From QGNO01 sp964493125 (GTDB lineage Bacteria; Chloroflexota; Dehalococcoidia; Lucifugimonadales; QGNO01): DNA of 13,812 nucleotides. A model generated the notes under the pieces. The model searched no databases. It saw nothing but the letters and a program-made list of their open reading frames with translations, and was not told the DNA's origin. The stretch is taken from NCBI GenBank assembly GCA_964493125.1, contig CAZBMS010000039.1:1-13812 (forward strand), read 5' to 3'. Shown here piece after piece: positions 1-7,207 of this stretch. The position numbers and the translations under genes were made by a program. Position 1 is the stretch's first letter, and each line of letters opens with the position of its first letter.

Positions 1-684
1 GCCGCCTCTGGCAATATCCATAGCATCTGTCAAAAGCGAGGGTTTTTCTACACTGAAAGCTTCAGGATAAGCCCATGACCAACCTTTTGTTACTACGTGC
101 CAAACCTCTTCAAGGTTTGTGTCCCAAGTTCCCTTATTCTTAATGCCTCCAAGTGCCCATTCGTCTTCATCGTAATACATACTTGCAGCCATACCTATAT
201 TATCCTCACAATATGTGCCTCTAGTTTTTGTCCAAAAATCACTTCTGTCTCTTGTAGTCCATACTGGAACCACATAATTGTTTTCAACTAAATATTTTAA
301 TACATCAGCATCATCAGGTATTCCATCTGAATCGTTATCTATAAACTCTGCCAAAACATTAGCAGTGTGTAAGACGTAATTTTCAGGTGCAAACTTCGTT
401 GAGATTACCCAGACACCAAAAATGTCGATAAATACATCCATAGTTTTATTTAAACAATTTAATTTGGGATGTTCGTTAAGAATTTCAAATGTAGGCAAGT
501 TTGAAGATTCGAATATGGACTCAGGCATAGCCGTAGCTGTTGGTGCTGAAGTGACAACCTGAACAGTTTCCGTATTCGAGGCGCCTGAACATGAAACGCT
601 TATCAACAGTGTTGTAGCTAGCAAAGCTATATAGCGGGGTGCAAGCATGCCAAGCTTGAAAACTGGTGAACTGAGGCTACTCAT
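1..684 (-). CDS. Secreted lipoprotein of unknown function, with a calcium-loop-like motif (partial, runs off left edge)
   Basis: This frame is open from the ATG at 684 to the left edge with no stop, so the C-terminus is missing. An internal ATG at 648 is the alternative start and gives 216 visible residues. Numbered from 648, residues 5-20 form a signal peptide (Arg followed by a hydrophobic run ending ISVSC), with Cys20 as the likely lipidated cysteine. The -3 residue is Ser rather than Leu, so the lipobox is imperfect. A Ser/Thr-rich linker follows to about residue 50. Residues 104-113 read DNDSDGIPDD, a DxDxDG calcium-binding-loop type. Residues 180-184 read EEVWH, in a stretch rich in Trp, Tyr and His. 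I cannot name the family. The 684 start overlaps the acsA stop by 8 bases, implying co-translation with acsA. The start at 648 has no clear ribosome binding site. Coding status is well supported by the long open frame and the signal peptide; function is unknown. Confidence 0.8.
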   Translation of the reverse strand, partial: MSSLSSPVFKLGMLAPRYIALLATTLLISVSCSGASNTETVQVVTSAPTATAMPESIFESSNLPTFEILNEHPKLNCLNKTMDVFIDIFGVWVISTKFAPENYVLHTANVLAEFIDNDSDGIPDDADVLKYLVENNYVVPVWTTRDRSDFWTKTRGTYCEDNIGMAASMYYDEDEWALGGIKNKGTWDTNLEEVWHVVTKGWSWAYPEAFSVEKPSLLTDAMDIARGG

Positions 685-2425
685 CCTCTAGCGTGCTAGT
701 ATCGCCTTCCGGAAGGCCGAGTTCGCGGGCTTTTAACAACCGCCGCATTATCTTGCCGCTACGAGTTTTAGGTAACGAATCGATAAAGTCTATCTCTCGA
801 GGGGCGACTGCTGCTGCTAATTTCCCTCGGACAAATCGCATGATCTCCCTCCTAAGCTCATCCGATTGTTCATACCCTTGATGAAGAGAGACAAAAGCTT
901 TTACTACTTCCATAGCTAGTGGGTCCGGTTTGCCTATTACACCCGCTTCTGCTACCGCCGGATGCTCGATTAACGCGCTTTCTACCTCGAAAGGGCCCAC
1001 CAGATGCCCTGCTGTGTTAATAACATCATCCGCACGACCGACAAACCAATAAAAACCGTCTTCATCTTTACGAGCCGTATCACCGGTTATATACCAGCCC
1101 TTTTTAAATCGTGAATTATAAAGAGACTGATTTCCCCAGTAGGAATGGAACATAGAAGGCCAACCAGGGCGAACAGCGAGTTGCCCCTCTTCACCTACAG
1201 GCACCTCGTTGTACTCTTCATCAATTATTCCAGCCTTAACTCCAGGAATAGGCCTACCCATAGATCCGGAGCGTACCTCCTGAGAGGCATAATTAGCTAT
1301 CAGTATTGCACCAGTCTCGGTCTGCCACCAATTATCATGAAACGGAATGCCGAAAGCATCCACTCCCCATGCAACCCCCTCGGGATTTAATGGCTCACCA
1401 ACGGACGCTATAAATCTTAAGGAAGACGTATCATATCGCTTTGGCAAATCCACCCCAGCCTTCATTAACATACGAATCGCCGTCGGAGCGGTATACCACA
1501 CGCTAACTCGATATTTCTGTATCACTTCGTACCACGCTGTTGCTCTGAATCCTCCCTCATAAATTATCTGCGTGACCCCATTACTCCAAGGCGCGAACAT
1601 ACCGTATGAGGTACCGGTAACCCAACCCGGATCCGCAGTGCACCAGTAAACATCATCTTTGTGAAGATCTAAAGCCCATTTACCGGTTGCGTACTGTTGG
1701 AGGATAGCTAAATGTCTATGCACAGCTCCCTTCGGTTTCCCAGTTGTGCCAGAGGTGTAATGCATAATTGAATAGTCATGCATCGATGTCTGCTCAATTG
1801 TCGATTCTTCAGAGGCCGTGGACATAAGATGATCGTAAAGAAGATCATTGTCGTCGAGAGGGGAAGTTTCGCGGCTAAGTTTGTTAATTATAATAACGTG
1901 TTTCAGGTCGGTGAGATCGGCCATAATACCAGATATACGCTTGCGTAAATCGGGTGAGGTTATTAGAGCCACAGCCCCGGAATCCTGCAATCTATCCCTC
2001 ACTGGGTCAGGTCCAAAAGCAGAGAATAGAGGACCGGCAACCGCCCCGGCCTTGAGAGCACCAAAAACCGATATGTAAAGCTCAGGAACCCTATCCATAA
2101 ACATGAAAACACGGTCCCCTTTCTCAATACCAAGCCCTTTCAAGGCATTTGCAAACTTATCAGTTTCCCTCTTCATATCGGAAAATGTATAAGTCTCTTC
2201 CTCTCCATTTTTTCCGAGCCAAATCATAGCCACCTTGTCAGGGTTCGATAAAGCATGGCGGTCTATACATTCGTGAGCCTTGTTCAAAGAACCACCCGGT
2301 AACCAATCAAGTTCACTCAGCAACGATTCCCAGGCAAAGTTTGCATAACTAATGTCATAATCAACTAGATTAGGCTTAACTTGCAAAGAATCTATCGACG
2401 GCTTAGAGAAAACATCTAGGTCCAT
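677..2425 (-). CDS. acsA: Acetyl-CoA synthetase, AMP-forming, AcsA type
   Basis: This cytoplasmic enzyme of the ANL superfamily activates acetate with ATP and CoA through acetyl-AMP. The 582-residue length and the C-terminal pattern (GLPEGDTSTLED) closely match the Bacillus AcsA type. Motifs in order: P-loop A3 YTSGTTGKPKG at 223-233; A5 NWWQTETG at 365-372, whose tryptophans are typical of acetate-sized pockets; TGD at 447-449; hinge motif GRADDVI at 463-469; and A10 PKTRSGK at 552-558. Lys558 is the catalytic lysine, which is commonly controlled by acetylation in this family. The usual Arg in the GHR/GER position of A8 is Leu475 here. The start is supported by AGGAGG (2432-2437 on the minus strand) six bases before the ATG. 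The gene heads a two-gene unit with the downstream lipoprotein. Propionate or another short acyl substrate cannot be excluded. Confidence 0.95.
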   Translation of the reverse strand: MDLDVFSKPSIDSLQVKPNLVDYDISYANFAWESLLSELDWLPGGSLNKAHECIDRHALSNPDKVAMIWLGKNGEEETYTFSDMKRETDKFANALKGLGIEKGDRVFMFMDRVPELYISVFGALKAGAVAGPLFSAFGPDPVRDRLQDSGAVALITSPDLRKRISGIMADLTDLKHVIIINKLSRETSPLDDNDLLYDHLMSTASEESTIEQTSMHDYSIMHYTSGTTGKPKGAVHRHLAILQQYATGKWALDLHKDDVYWCTADPGWVTGTSYGMFAPWSNGVTQIIYEGGFRATAWYEVIQKYRVSVWYTAPTAIRMLMKAGVDLPKRYDTSSLRFIASVGEPLNPEGVAWGVDAFGIPFHDNWWQTETGAILIANYASQEVRSGSMGRPIPGVKAGIIDEEYNEVPVGEEGQLAVRPGWPSMFHSYWGNQSLYNSRFKKGWYITGDTARKDEDGFYWFVGRADDVINTAGHLVGPFEVESALIEHPAVAEAGVIGKPDPLAMEVVKAFVSLHQGYEQSDELRREIMRFVRGKLAAAVAPREIDFIDSLPKTRSGKIMRRLLKARELGLPEGDTSTLEDE

Positions 2426-2514
2426 TAATAGCCTCCTGTATGACTACCTTTTGAATCCAAGCTATTTATCCGAACGATTCTCAAAAAAGGGCTCAGCTAT
2501 CGGATTAAAAATCT

Positions 2515-2558
2515 GCTTCAAACCCGTTTGATCACACTAAGCCAAGTGTAGTTGAAGC
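2515..2558. promoter_or_regulatory. Nested inverted repeats in the acsA/aminotransferase divergent region (candidate operator)
   Basis: Outer arms GCTTCAA (2515-2521) and TTGAAGC (2552-2558) are a perfect 7-base inverted repeat. Inside lie CAAAC-CC-GTTTG (2519-2530) and ACACT-N6-AGTGT (2534-2549), both perfect. A separate perfect pair, ATCCGA (2468-2473) and TCGGAT (2500-2505), lies nearer acsA. The block sits about 30 bases upstream of the -35 of the aminotransferase promoter, where an activator or shared regulator could bind. No known regulator motif is recognised. Confidence 0.35.
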
Positions 2559-2587
2559 GTATTTATGGCGTCAATTAAATATGCGAT

Positions 2588-2616
2588 TTGAGTAACGAGG
2601 TTTCAATGGATATGAT
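2588..2616 (+). promoter_or_regulatory. Sigma70-type promoter of the aminotransferase gene
   Basis: TTGAGT (2588-2593) and TATGAT (2611-2616) are separated by exactly 17 bases, giving 4/6 and 5/6 matches to the consensus hexamers. Transcription would begin near 2623, leaving a leader of about 29 bases that carries the AGGAG at 2641-2645. This fits translation from the ATG at 2652 rather than the one at 2637. Confidence 0.6.
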
Positions 2617-2640
2617 ATAGGGGCGACAAAACTGTTATGC

Positions 2641-2645
2641 AGGAG
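2641..2645 (+). promoter_or_regulatory. Ribosome binding site that decides the aminotransferase start
   Basis: AGGAG lies six bases before the in-frame ATG at 2652. It falls inside the longer open frame that begins at ATG 2637, which has no comparable site of its own. The protein therefore most likely begins MANAHNK. Confidence 0.65.
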
Positions 2646-2651
2646 TGCCCA

Positions 2652-3929
2652 ATGGCTAATGCCCATAACAAATCACCCCTAGAAAAAGCAGCAGACACTT
2701 GGGGGAAAACGGATGTACTCTCCTTACTGGCTGAGGCAGCAATTTCAATCGGAGCCGGGACCCCGACTGATGCTGGGGTTTCTTGGACATTAAATACAAC
2801 TGTAGAAAACCCAATAACCATGGGAGGAGGAGTACCAGACCCTGGTACCCTTCCTGCTACAGACCTTCAAAAGGCTCTGAGCAATGCCGTTTTGGATACA
2901 CCGGAGGAAACACTTCGTTATGGCGGGGTGCTCGGGTTTGAAGGATTACGGGAAGAGCTGGCAAAAAGATGGAGCTCTATAGACGGTGTACCATTGAACT
3001 TGGACAATTTCATAACAAGTAACGGCAGCGCTGGTGGTATTAGCAACATTTGCGACGCGTTTATAGAGCCGGGTGACGTAGTGATTATCGAAGCTCCATC
3101 TTTTTCAGGATCTATAAGAACCATCCGCGGGCATATGGCAGAAATAGTGCCAGTCTCAATGGACGAGGAAGGGGTGCTGGTAGACGAAGCCGCGGTAATC
3201 ATTAAACAATTACAGGACGCTGGCAAAAGGGTAAAACTTTTTTATACGATTGCCGATTTTCACAACCCAACTGGCGTCACAATGTCCACTCGACGAAGAG
3301 AAGCACTAATTGATCTTTGTGCCCGAAACCAGATAATCATTATGGAGGATGCTGCTTACGCTGATATCTACTTCGGTGATGCACCACCACCTTCACTTTA
3401 CGGCTTAGCGAACGGCCAAGGTATACTGAAAGTAGGTACTTTCAGCAAGCCCATTGCCACAGGCCTCCGCATCGGGTGGATCCAAGGCCGAGAAGACTTC
3501 ATAGATGCACTGGGGAGAGTAAAATACGATATGGGCAATAGCCCGGTATTGCTCAGGGCCCTCGGCGAGTATTTAGAAAAAAAGTTGCTAGATAAACACT
3601 TGGAGACTATGCGCCCACTGTACAAAGCCAAATGCGAAGCTCTCTGTGAAAGCTTGGAGGAACACTGCTCTCAGTACGTCCGGTTCGTAAAACCTGATGG
3701 TGGATTCTTTCTATGGGTAGAATGCATCGGGCCAAAAGCCAGAGAGGTTATGGAACAGGCGGCCAAATTGGGGCTAATATTCCCAGTTGGTGCCAACTTC
3801 TTCCTGGAACAAGAAAAAGATGATACATCTCATCTGAGGTTAGCCTACAGTACTGCTAGTGTCGACGAGCTTAGGAGAGTTGGGCCTTTAATGCGCGAGG
3901 CTTTTGTCAGGGCACTGGGAGAAAGTTAG
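2652..3929 (+). CDS. PLP-dependent aminotransferase, class I/II (fold type I), substrate unknown
   Basis: This is a cytoplasmic pyridoxal-phosphate enzyme, 425 residues from the chosen start. An N-terminal GGGVPDPGTLP-type segment is followed by a glycine-rich SNGSAGG stretch. HNPTG has its Asn at residue 205. EDAAYADIYF supplies the pyridine-ring Asp233 and Tyr236. TFSKPIATGLRIGW holds the Schiff-base Lys266 and the phosphate-binding Arg273. The overall pattern resembles the 2-aminoadipate aminotransferase (LysN) and MocR C-terminal-domain group. There is no N-terminal DNA-binding domain, so it is the stand-alone enzyme form. The start at 2652 is chosen over ATG 2637 because AGGAG sits six bases upstream. 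It has its own promoter and is divergent from acsA. Its TAG stop interlocks with the stop of the opposite-strand SDR gene. No neighbour fixes the amino acid or keto acid used. Confidence 0.88.
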   Translation: MANAHNKSPLEKAADTWGKTDVLSLLAEAAISIGAGTPTDAGVSWTLNTTVENPITMGGGVPDPGTLPATDLQKALSNAVLDTPEETLRYGGVLGFEGLREELAKRWSSIDGVPLNLDNFITSNGSAGGISNICDAFIEPGDVVIIEAPSFSGSIRTIRGHMAEIVPVSMDEEGVLVDEAAVIIKQLQDAGKRVKLFYTIADFHNPTGVTMSTRRREALIDLCARNQIIIMEDAAYADIYFGDAPPPSLYGLANGQGILKVGTFSKPIATGLRIGWIQGREDFIDALGRVKYDMGNSPVLLRALGEYLEKKLLDKHLETMRPLYKAKCEALCESLEEHCSQYVRFVKPDGGFFLWVECIGPKAREVMEQAAKLGLIFPVGANFFLEQEKDDTSHLRLAYSTASVDELRRVGPLMREAFVRALGES

Positions 3930-4891
3930 CCAACGTAACCGCTTTCGGCACGCCACTTAAAGTATTCAGTCAACCCAGTATAAGGCTCAGTACTGGCCTC
4001 GAAGCCGAAATCGTTCTTAATCCTTGAAACATCCACATGTGGGACAGTGCTGCTACTCAAGTCATCAGGTAGCGGCTCTGTGAATTTTGCACCGGGGTAA
4101 GCTTTACGAAAAGCATCGACAAGCTGACTCGTCGGAGTGGCAACGCCTCTTGCCAAATTATACAAACGATGCGGCAGTACCTGTGCATCCAGAACAGTTG
4201 CCAATCCTTTAGCAATATCCATTACGTAGGTGTAGTCACCCGGATTTTGTGGAACCACATCAATCGATTCACCCCGAACTGCCTTCCCTGTCCAGTCGTG
4301 AAGAAGAGACATGTTTGCACGATAGTCCGTAACTCGTTCCATCGGTCCGTATGGACCTCCAAGCCTTACGCTGACACTGTCAAGGTCATGTAGATCCCTG
4401 TAACGCTCCGCAATACGTTCACAGGCATACTTTGATATTCGATAAAAGGCTTTCGGGTGTACTCTGGTCTCCTCGTGTAAAGGCTTATCAGAATCCAGGC
4501 CCTCATATACCGCCCCTGAACTAACAAATAAAAATCGCTTTACGGCAAATCGTCTTGCAAGGTCCAACATGTTCAACGTGCCCATAATGTTTACCTCAAC
4601 AATGCTTTTACTCATGTCCTTTTCAACAGGGCCACGTGACCCAGGAGTATAAGCAACTGCATGAACAATCTTGTCTATCTGATGGGCCTCAGCGACTTTA
4701 TCAAGTGCGGCCACGTCAAGTACATTGGCTTTATGAAAAGTTATTTGATCCTTCCATGGGCTCAAATAGTCGGTTACGAACTTATCAGGATCGGAAACAT
4801 CTAGTGAAATAACTTGATGGCCAATTTCGGAAAGAGCCCTTACAACATTAGAGGCGACAAACCCATTTCCTCCAGTAACCAATGTAGCCAT
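3926..4891 (-). CDS. NAD-dependent epimerase/dehydratase (extended SDR)
   Basis: This 321-residue protein is an extended short-chain dehydrogenase acting on a nucleotide sugar or related keto/hydroxy substrate. The Rossmann signature GGNGFVA is at residues 7-13. Asp31 at the end of the second strand favours NAD over NADP. VSSGAVY (123-129) carries the catalytic Ser/Thr region, and YRISK (150-154) gives the catalytic Tyr150 and Lys154. RLGGPYGP (176-183) is the usual extended-SDR segment after the active site. All catalytic residues look intact. The start has AAGGAG about seven bases upstream. It lies 20 bases downstream of nhaA on the same strand, so it is probably in the same transcript. Its stop overlaps the end of the convergent aminotransferase gene by four bases. 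The precise substrate cannot be read from sequence. Confidence 0.88.
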   Translation of the reverse strand: MATLVTGGNGFVASNVVRALSEIGHQVISLDVSDPDKFVTDYLSPWKDQITFHKANVLDVAALDKVAEAHQIDKIVHAVAYTPGSRGPVEKDMSKSIVEVNIMGTLNMLDLARRFAVKRFLFVSSGAVYEGLDSDKPLHEETRVHPKAFYRISKYACERIAERYRDLHDLDSVSVRLGGPYGPMERVTDYRANMSLLHDWTGKAVRGESIDVVPQNPGDYTYVMDIAKGLATVLDAQVLPHRLYNLARGVATPTSQLVDAFRKAYPGAKFTEPLPDDLSSSTVPHVDVSRIKNDFGFEASTEPYTGLTEYFKWRAESGYVG

Positions 4892-4911
4892 CTTATATCT
4901 CCTTTGTGATT

Positions 4912-6252
4912 CTAATCCGAATCCTTACTATATCGCTTGACGATGGCATACCCAACTAAACCTGAAATAACTGACGCAATTAAGACACCAATTTTTGAAA
5001 CTTGGAGCAAGTCTTCCGTCCCAAAGGCGACAGTAGAAACAAAAATGGACATTGTGAAGCCTATTCCGCCAAGCCAGGATATACCGTAAATCTGAGGCCA
5101 AGTAACACCATATGGTAATCTACTCCAACCAAATCTAACCGTTAACCAAGCTGTGAGCGTAATACCCACCTGTTTCCCAACAAGAAGTCCAGCTATTATA
5201 CCCAAGCTTACTGGGCTTGAAACCGCAGCACCTAAATCTCCAGTAACTGAGACCCCTGCATTAGCAAAAGCAAATATAGGCATAACCCCGAAAGCAACCC
5301 AGGGATGAAGAAGATGTTCCAGCCTTTGCAAAGGCATCCAGACATCCGTGATCTTATTTTGCAGTTCCTGCAATGCCATCTGCCGTTCTTGCCTCACTGG
5401 CACCTCATTACCCAAGTCACCAATCCCTTCATATTCATCAAGTAATTCCCTGCCGATGATTAGAAACTCTCGAACATTGATTCGAGAACGTGCTGGAATA
5501 GTCAAGGCAAGAAGCACACCTGCAAGAGTGGCGTGTAGTCCAGAACTCAAGAAACCAATCCACAGAAAAAACCCAGCGATGAGATACGGATGTGTGTGGT
5601 GCACATGTAAGCGATTCATCGAGATCAACACAAGCATTACAACTAAGATTAACAAGATGCTGGGGAGAGATATGGCACTCGTATAAAACCCAGCTATAAC
5701 AATAACAGCACCAATATCATCGACTATAGCAATAGCTACCAAAAAAGCCTTAAGGGCTATGGGCACTCTGGAACCCACAAGCGCCAAAACTCCCAATGCA
5801 AAAGCAATATCTGTAGCCATAGGTATACCCCAACCTATTGCCCCAGGCGAATCAAAGTTAAAACCCATATAAACGAGCGCTGGTATAACCATCCCACCGA
5901 TAGCACAAAAAATAGGCAAAAGCGCTTGTTTTATATTTGATAACTCCCCAACTAAAAACTCGCGTTTGATCTCCAAGCCCACCAAAAAGAAAAAAACGGC
6001 CATTAAGCCGTCGTTTACCCAATGCAAAATATCCTTAGATATTCCAGTGCCACCGATATTTAAAGATACTTCGGTGTGCCAAAAATCATGGTAAACATGA
6101 GCCCATTGGGAATTAGCCCAAATCAATGCGACAACTGCACTGAAAAGCAAGACAATGCCGCTAGAAGCCTGTCTGTGAATAAACTCATGAAGCGGCCTTA
6201 AGAAACGGTCTATAGGCTCCGTACGAAACCTTATCGATTCAGAATCTTGCAT
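4912..6252 (-). CDS. nhaA: Na+/H+ antiporter NhaA
   Basis: This inner-membrane electrogenic antiporter exports sodium in exchange for protons. At 446 residues it is the long type, with a hydrophilic segment at about 256-315 that the shorter E. coli protein lacks. Hallmarks seen: GLEIKREFLVGEL (92-104); MATDIAFALG (145-154) with Asp148; IAIVDDIGAV (174-183) with the ion-binding pair Asp178-Asp179; HPWVAFGVMPIFAFANAG (316-333); and the conserved Lys360 in VGKQVGI. Roughly a dozen hydrophobic helices are visible. No Shine-Dalgarno precedes the ATG. Instead TATAAT lies eight bases upstream, which suggests a leaderless message. The gene lies between the RraA-like gene 52 bases upstream and an SDR gene 20 bases downstream. 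It could be transcribed from rraA and also from its own promoter. The assignment is secure. Confidence 0.97.
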   Translation of the reverse strand: MQDSESIRFRTEPIDRFLRPLHEFIHRQASSGIVLLFSAVVALIWANSQWAHVYHDFWHTEVSLNIGGTGISKDILHWVNDGLMAVFFFLVGLEIKREFLVGELSNIKQALLPIFCAIGGMVIPALVYMGFNFDSPGAIGWGIPMATDIAFALGVLALVGSRVPIALKAFLVAIAIVDDIGAVIVIAGFYTSAISLPSILLILVVMLVLISMNRLHVHHTHPYLIAGFFLWIGFLSSGLHATLAGVLLALTIPARSRINVREFLIIGRELLDEYEGIGDLGNEVPVRQERQMALQELQNKITDVWMPLQRLEHLLHPWVAFGVMPIFAFANAGVSVTGDLGAAVSSPVSLGIIAGLLVGKQVGITLTAWLTVRFGWSRLPYGVTWPQIYGISWLGGIGFTMSIFVSTVAFGTEDLLQVSKIGVLIASVISGLVGYAIVKRYSKDSD

Positions 6253-6260
6253 TGAGGTTA

Positions 6261-6266
6261 ATTATA
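6261..6266 (-). promoter_or_regulatory. -10 element of nhaA, probably a leaderless promoter
   Basis: On the minus strand a perfect TATAAT ends eight bases before the nhaA ATG, so the transcript would start at or beside the start codon. I see no good -35 at 16-18 bases and no Shine-Dalgarno. The site lies in the 52-base gap between rraA and nhaA. Confidence 0.5.
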
Positions 6267-6304
6267 CCCTTATTCCGCCATCGGTTCTCTATTGATCAAA
6301 ATCT

Positions 6305-7003
6305 CTATTCATTTAACCCAGAACGGTTCAGTAGCTCCGAAAGCGAAAATTCGCTGCTCTGGAGAAAAGATATCTGATCAGACTCCCGTTTGTGCAACTC
6401 TTCAACCTTGGCTGGGAGCTCGTCAATTACTTCTTCTGGAATGGTTATAACCCCTATCTTATCCGCGAAGATTATATCTCCCGGTCGAATCAGCTGATTA
6501 CTAATGGTAATTGGATTGCCAGTATCTACCATATTCACAAACGCGCCAGTCCCATGTGCAGAAACAGTTCCAGGAGCAAAAGTGTGGAATCCTATTTCAT
6601 ATAAGTCGTCTGGATCCCTAACCCCACCATCGGTCACAACGCCAATTGCACCAAGAGCATTCGCCGTGTTAGCCATAATGCCGCCAAAAACCAAGCTCCG
6701 GGTATTATTGTGTCCCCCGGCTTTTATAACAACTACCGCGGGCTTTGGCGAAGCATCAATTGATTCCAGATATCGCCGTTGGACATCGGTCCGCGCCGGC
6801 CGATCAGGAGTTAGATTATCTAGAATACCAGTTATCGCATAACCAACCATTGGGCCTAGATCTGGGAAGAAGCAACGCACATCATATCCTAGGTATCCTT
6901 CTGTCGAATCTCGAACACCCATAAATCGGATCGTGTCAGAGATTTCCGCAGAAGTATATTTCTTCAAAGCCTCGATTTGTTCATTTGTCATCTGTTTAGC
7001 CAT
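6305..7003 (-). CDS. RraA-like / HMG-CHA aldolase family protein
   Basis: This 232-residue member of the RraA/dimethylmenaquinone-methyltransferase-like fold covers class II pyruvate aldolases, oxaloacetate decarboxylases and the RNase E inhibitor RraA. The core is recognisable: FGGIMANTANALGAIGV (107-122) leads into TDGGVRD (124-130) with substrate-binding Arg129 and metal-binding Asp130. PGDIIFADKIGVITIP (174-189) corresponds to the family's GD...D-x-D/H-G-V...P segment. Two positions depart from the pattern. The acidic residue normally after Gly in the (F/W)G(D/E) segment is Gly108, and the second D/H of the D-x-D/H-G-V block is Ile183. The start is supported by GGAGG five bases upstream. 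It is first in a probable rraA-nhaA-SDR unit and divergent from chrA. Enzyme activity is uncertain; RNase E inhibition is unlikely to be inferable from sequence alone. Confidence 0.85.
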   Translation of the reverse strand: MAKQMTNEQIEALKKYTSAEISDTIRFMGVRDSTEGYLGYDVRCFFPDLGPMVGYAITGILDNLTPDRPARTDVQRRYLESIDASPKPAVVVIKAGGHNNTRSLVFGGIMANTANALGAIGVVTDGGVRDPDDLYEIGFHTFAPGTVSAHGTGAFVNMVDTGNPITISNQLIRPGDIIFADKIGVITIPEEVIDELPAKVEELHKRESDQISFLQSSEFSLSELLNRSGLNE

Positions 7004-7086
7004 CTAAGCCTCCAATAATGATAGGTCTAATATTACAAAATTATCTGCTACTAGATTAACACTGATACCTAAATCATGGGAAACTT

Positions 7087-7096
7087 ATTATATAAT
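7087..7096. promoter_or_regulatory. Palindromic ATTATATAAT, candidate divergent -10 elements
   Basis: The ten-base perfect palindrome contains TATAAT on both strands (minus at 7087-7092, plus at 7091-7096). The minus-strand copy would give the RraA-like gene a leader of about 75 bases. The -35 candidates are weak: TTAACG at 7112-7117 on the minus strand is 19 bases away. This lies in a very AT-rich gap, so chance occurrence is possible. Confidence 0.35.
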
Positions 7097-7111
7097 TTCC
7101 TTAAGATAACA

Positions 7112-7136
7112 CGTTAATGCCAACACAAAATTAACG
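7112..7136. promoter_or_regulatory. Inverted repeat CGTTAA-N13-TTAACG, candidate operator
   Basis: Perfect six-base arms at 7112-7117 and 7131-7136 lie in the middle of the 235-base rraA/chrA divergent region. Further GTTAA/TTAAC half sites are at 7056-7060 and 7152-7156. The placement next to the candidate minus-strand -10 fits a regulator of one or both genes. No regulator family is recognised. Confidence 0.3.
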
Positions 7137-7207
7137 CTTGTTTAAATAACTGTTAATTTACTGTGTATAGCACAAAGAAAGTAAACTAAGAATCCCAAGG
7201 GTGGAAG

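Noticed and set aside
97..291. Plus-strand open frame of 64 codons
   Set aside because: It is antisense to the long lipoprotein frame on the minus strand, which has a signal peptide and protein-like composition.
2530..2549. CRP-like site (TGATCACACT...AGTGT)
   Set aside because: The arms do not fit TGTGA-N6-TCACA; it is reported only as an unassigned inverted repeat.
5348..5686. Plus-strand open frame of 112 codons
   Set aside because: It lies wholly antisense to nhaA, has a Cys/Ser/Arg-rich shadow composition, and no ribosome binding site or recognisable motif was noted.
6504..6842. Plus-strand open frame of 112 codons
   Set aside because: It is antisense to the well-supported RraA-like gene and has no recognisable motif.
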